64,000 nucleotides of DNA, taken from JBOGVZ01 sp050692985. Lineage in GTDB: Bacteria; Actinomycetota; UBA4738; CALAEC01. The stretch is taken from NCBI GenBank assembly GCA_050692985.1, contig JBOGVZ010000046.1, positions 62,001 through 126,000 of the forward strand, in the 5' to 3' direction. Both the position numbers and the translations under genes were made by a program. The first letter of the stretch is position 1, and every line of letters starts with the position of its first letter. The notes below the pieces were generated by a model that saw nothing but the letters and a program-made list of their open reading frames with translations, was not told where the DNA came from and did no database searches. Of the stretch, positions 62,554 to 64,000 are shown in pieces.

Positions 62554-64000
62554 CGAGAAGGCCGTTATCAGAAACACGTCCTGCGCTGGCTGCGAAGATG
62601 GCTTGGAACGGTTCAGCGTACCGAACGTCGACGACTGCCCGATTCCGGACGACGAGCTCCTCGAAGAACGCACGGTTCCAGAGCTTCTTTGTCTCAGGAG
62701 ATGCTTTTCGGTAGCTCTCGTGGCAGTTACTCGCGAGCTTGAGGGCGAGACTGACCAGCTCCCGAGCTTGTCCGAGCCTGGCAGTCTGGTCCGCCGTTCG
62801 AGCTTCGAGGTCCGCGACCTCGTTCTCGATCCGCTCCTTCCGCTCCCGGAAGGTCTCGCGGTCGATGTCGCCGGCGAGATACAGGTCGAGGAGGCGCTCC
62901 CGCTCGCTCGCCAGCCGCTCGAGCCGGCGGGCCACGAACCTGGTTTCGTGGGCCCGGTGCCGCTCGCCCTCGATGACCTCCTCCTCCAGGATCCTCTCCA
63001 GGCGGGTCCGGAGACCCCGGGGAAGCCTGATCTCCCGGTAGAGGTCCTCCACGGCCCGCTCGAGGGCCCCGGCAGGCACGTAGGGCTCCCCGCAGCTCTT
63101 CCGGGCGTTGAAGTGGCTGGCGCAGGCGAAGTAGGCGAAGTCGCGCCGGCTCCTACCCTTGACTACCGCGTACAGAAGCCGCTCTCCGCAGGCCTCACAC
63201 CGAAGCACGCCCTTGAGGAAGTGCGTGTGCTTCCGCTGGCGCTCCTTGGACCGCCCGTGGGCGGCTAGGCGCTCCTGGACCAGCTCGAATAGCTCGGCGG
63301 GGACGATGGCCTCGTGGGTGCCCTCGTACACCGCTCCTTTCCACGGGATCCTCCCGACGTAGGCCGGGTTGGAGAGCATCTCGTGGAGGCGGGACCGGCT
63401 CACCGGGCCGCCCCGGCGGTTCCGGAGGCCCCGGTGGTGCATCTCCTCGGCCAGGGCGGTGAGGGCCCAGTTCCCGGATGCGTACAGCTCGAAGGCCTCC
63501 CGGACCAGGGGCGCCGGCTGGTCGGGGACGATGGCCGCCCTTCCCCGCCGTTGCCCGGGGGCGGCCTCCAGGCGGACGTTCCGGTAGCCGATGGGGGCTA
63601 GGTTGGGCCAGGCGCCTTCGCGGACCTTCTGAGCTTGTCCCTTGCGGATCTCGGTGGAGAGGTTGTTGGAGTACCATTCGGCCACCACGGCGAGCATCCC
63701 CTCGACCATCTTCCCGGAAGCCGTGGCCTCCAGGCCCTCGGTGACCGACACGAGCTGGACGCCTGCCCTGTCCAGGAGGTCCCGCACGGCGGCGTAGTCC
63801 CGGATGCTTCTTGCCAGGCGGTCGAGCTTATGGACCACGAGGAACCGGATCCTTCCGTCCTCCTGGATGCGGCGGAGGAGGAGCTGGAACTGGGGGCGGT
63901 CCGCGGTCCGGGCGGACTCTCCCCGGTCGGAGTAGACGTCGACCAGGTCCCAGCCCTTGTCCCTGACGTAGCGGGTGCAGGCCTCCTGCTGGGCCGCGAT
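62492..64000 (-). CDS. Large serine recombinase (integrase), 5' end outside window
   Basis: About 502 residues are visible. The resolvase domain part includes GESARTADRPQFQLLLRRIQ and FLVVHKLDRLARS; the catalytic Ser would lie beyond the window edge. The recombinase domain (NPAYVGRIPWKGAVYEGTHE), a zinc ribbon (LRCEACGERLLY and FACASHFNARKSCG) and a long coiled coil follow, typical of phage and ICE integrases. The last residues (EMTGFEPATSWLQTRR) are simply the reverse complement of tRNA-Ala, so the gene runs into the attachment site. The true functional C-terminus probably ends near FQAIFAASAG. Confidence 0.9.
   Translation of the reverse strand: MAAQQEACTRYVRDKGWDLVDVYSDRGESARTADRPQFQLLLRRIQEDGRIRFLVVHKLDRLARSIRDYAAVRDLLDRAGVQLVSVTEGLEATASGKMVEGMLAVVAEWYSNNLSTEIRKGQAQKVREGAWPNLAPIGYRNVRLEAAPGQRRGRAAIVPDQPAPLVREAFELYASGNWALTALAEEMHHRGLRNRRGGPVSRSRLHEMLSNPAYVGRIPWKGAVYEGTHEAIVPAELFELVQERLAAHGRSKERQRKHTHFLKGVLRCEACGERLLYAVVKGRSRRDFAYFACASHFNARKSCGEPYVPAGALERAVEDLYREIRLPRGLRTRLERILEEEVIEGERHRAHETRFVARRLERLASERERLLDLYLAGDIDRETFRERKERIENEVADLEARTADQTARLGQARELVSLALKLASNCHESYRKASPETKKLWNRAFFEELVVRNRAVVDVRYAEPFQAIFAASAGRVSDNGLLVEMTGFEPATSWLQTRRSTD

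Overview
The window is very GC-rich, densely coded chromosomal DNA from a member of the Actinomycetota, probably outside the well-studied mycobacterial and streptomycete lineages. The evidence is a complete Mce/YrbE lipid-import operon, inositol-1-phosphate synthase, Ni-superoxide dismutase with its protease, a class E-type sortase, many GTG starts, and above all the gene order around the origin. That order is cca - nudix - DUF6049-like - murJ - kinase - sigM-like/anti-sigma - trxB - trxA - CwlM-like amidase - GNAT - parB - parA - rsmG - jag - yidC - yidD - rnpA - rpmH - dnaA - oriC - dnaN - recF - dciA - gyrB - gyrA - DUF3566 - tRNA-Ile, which matches the order I know from Mycobacterium (Rv3907c to Rv0007). 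I cannot name the species.

Layout. 1-3.1 kb: cell-surface polysaccharide genes (partial flippase, phosphodiesterase/sulfatase-fold protein). 3.2-13.5 kb: ATPase, two permeases, six Mce proteins and one Mce-associated protein, with a near-identical hairpin element on either side (3159-3210 and 13842-13894, opposite strands). 13.6-17 kb, minus strand: small unknown protein, sortase, its likely IPRTG-tagged surface substrate, and a caspase-like lipoprotein. 17-23 kb: PadR repressor coupled to ino1, MFS transporter, divergent sodN/sodX pair, KGG-repeat protein, pilT, a 75-bp tandem repeat, and an HExxH membrane protein. 23.4-43.3 kb: the conserved left arm of the origin. 43.4-52.4 kb: dnaA to gyrA, with parS sites at 40.96-41.0 kb and a candidate oriC at 44.89-45.09 kb. 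52.4-55.6 kb: a GAF histidine kinase / NarL-type regulator locus with two matched operator-promoters. 55.6-58.3 kb: archease-RtcB RNA repair and DUF3566. 58.3-64 kb: tRNA-Ile, an ECF sigma locus, a cupredoxin fragment, a metallophosphoesterase, and a serine recombinase lying against tRNA-Ala (the edge of an integrated element).

How things work together. Operons are tight, with ATGA/GTGA overlaps that suggest translational coupling. Many transcription units begin with a TANNNT -10 box 6-9 nt before the start codon and no Shine-Dalgarno sequence, so leaderless transcription looks common and often decides the start codon. The origin region couples envelope synthesis (MurJ, kinase, CwlM-like, M23 peptidase), thiol redox (TrxA/B), segregation (ParAB-parS) and replication initiation.

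Cautions. Three genes (anti-sigma factor, histidine kinase, 62-kb membrane protein) are broken by single-base contractions at G/C homopolymers. This may be assembly error rather than biology. All calls are from reading the sequence; no database search was run.
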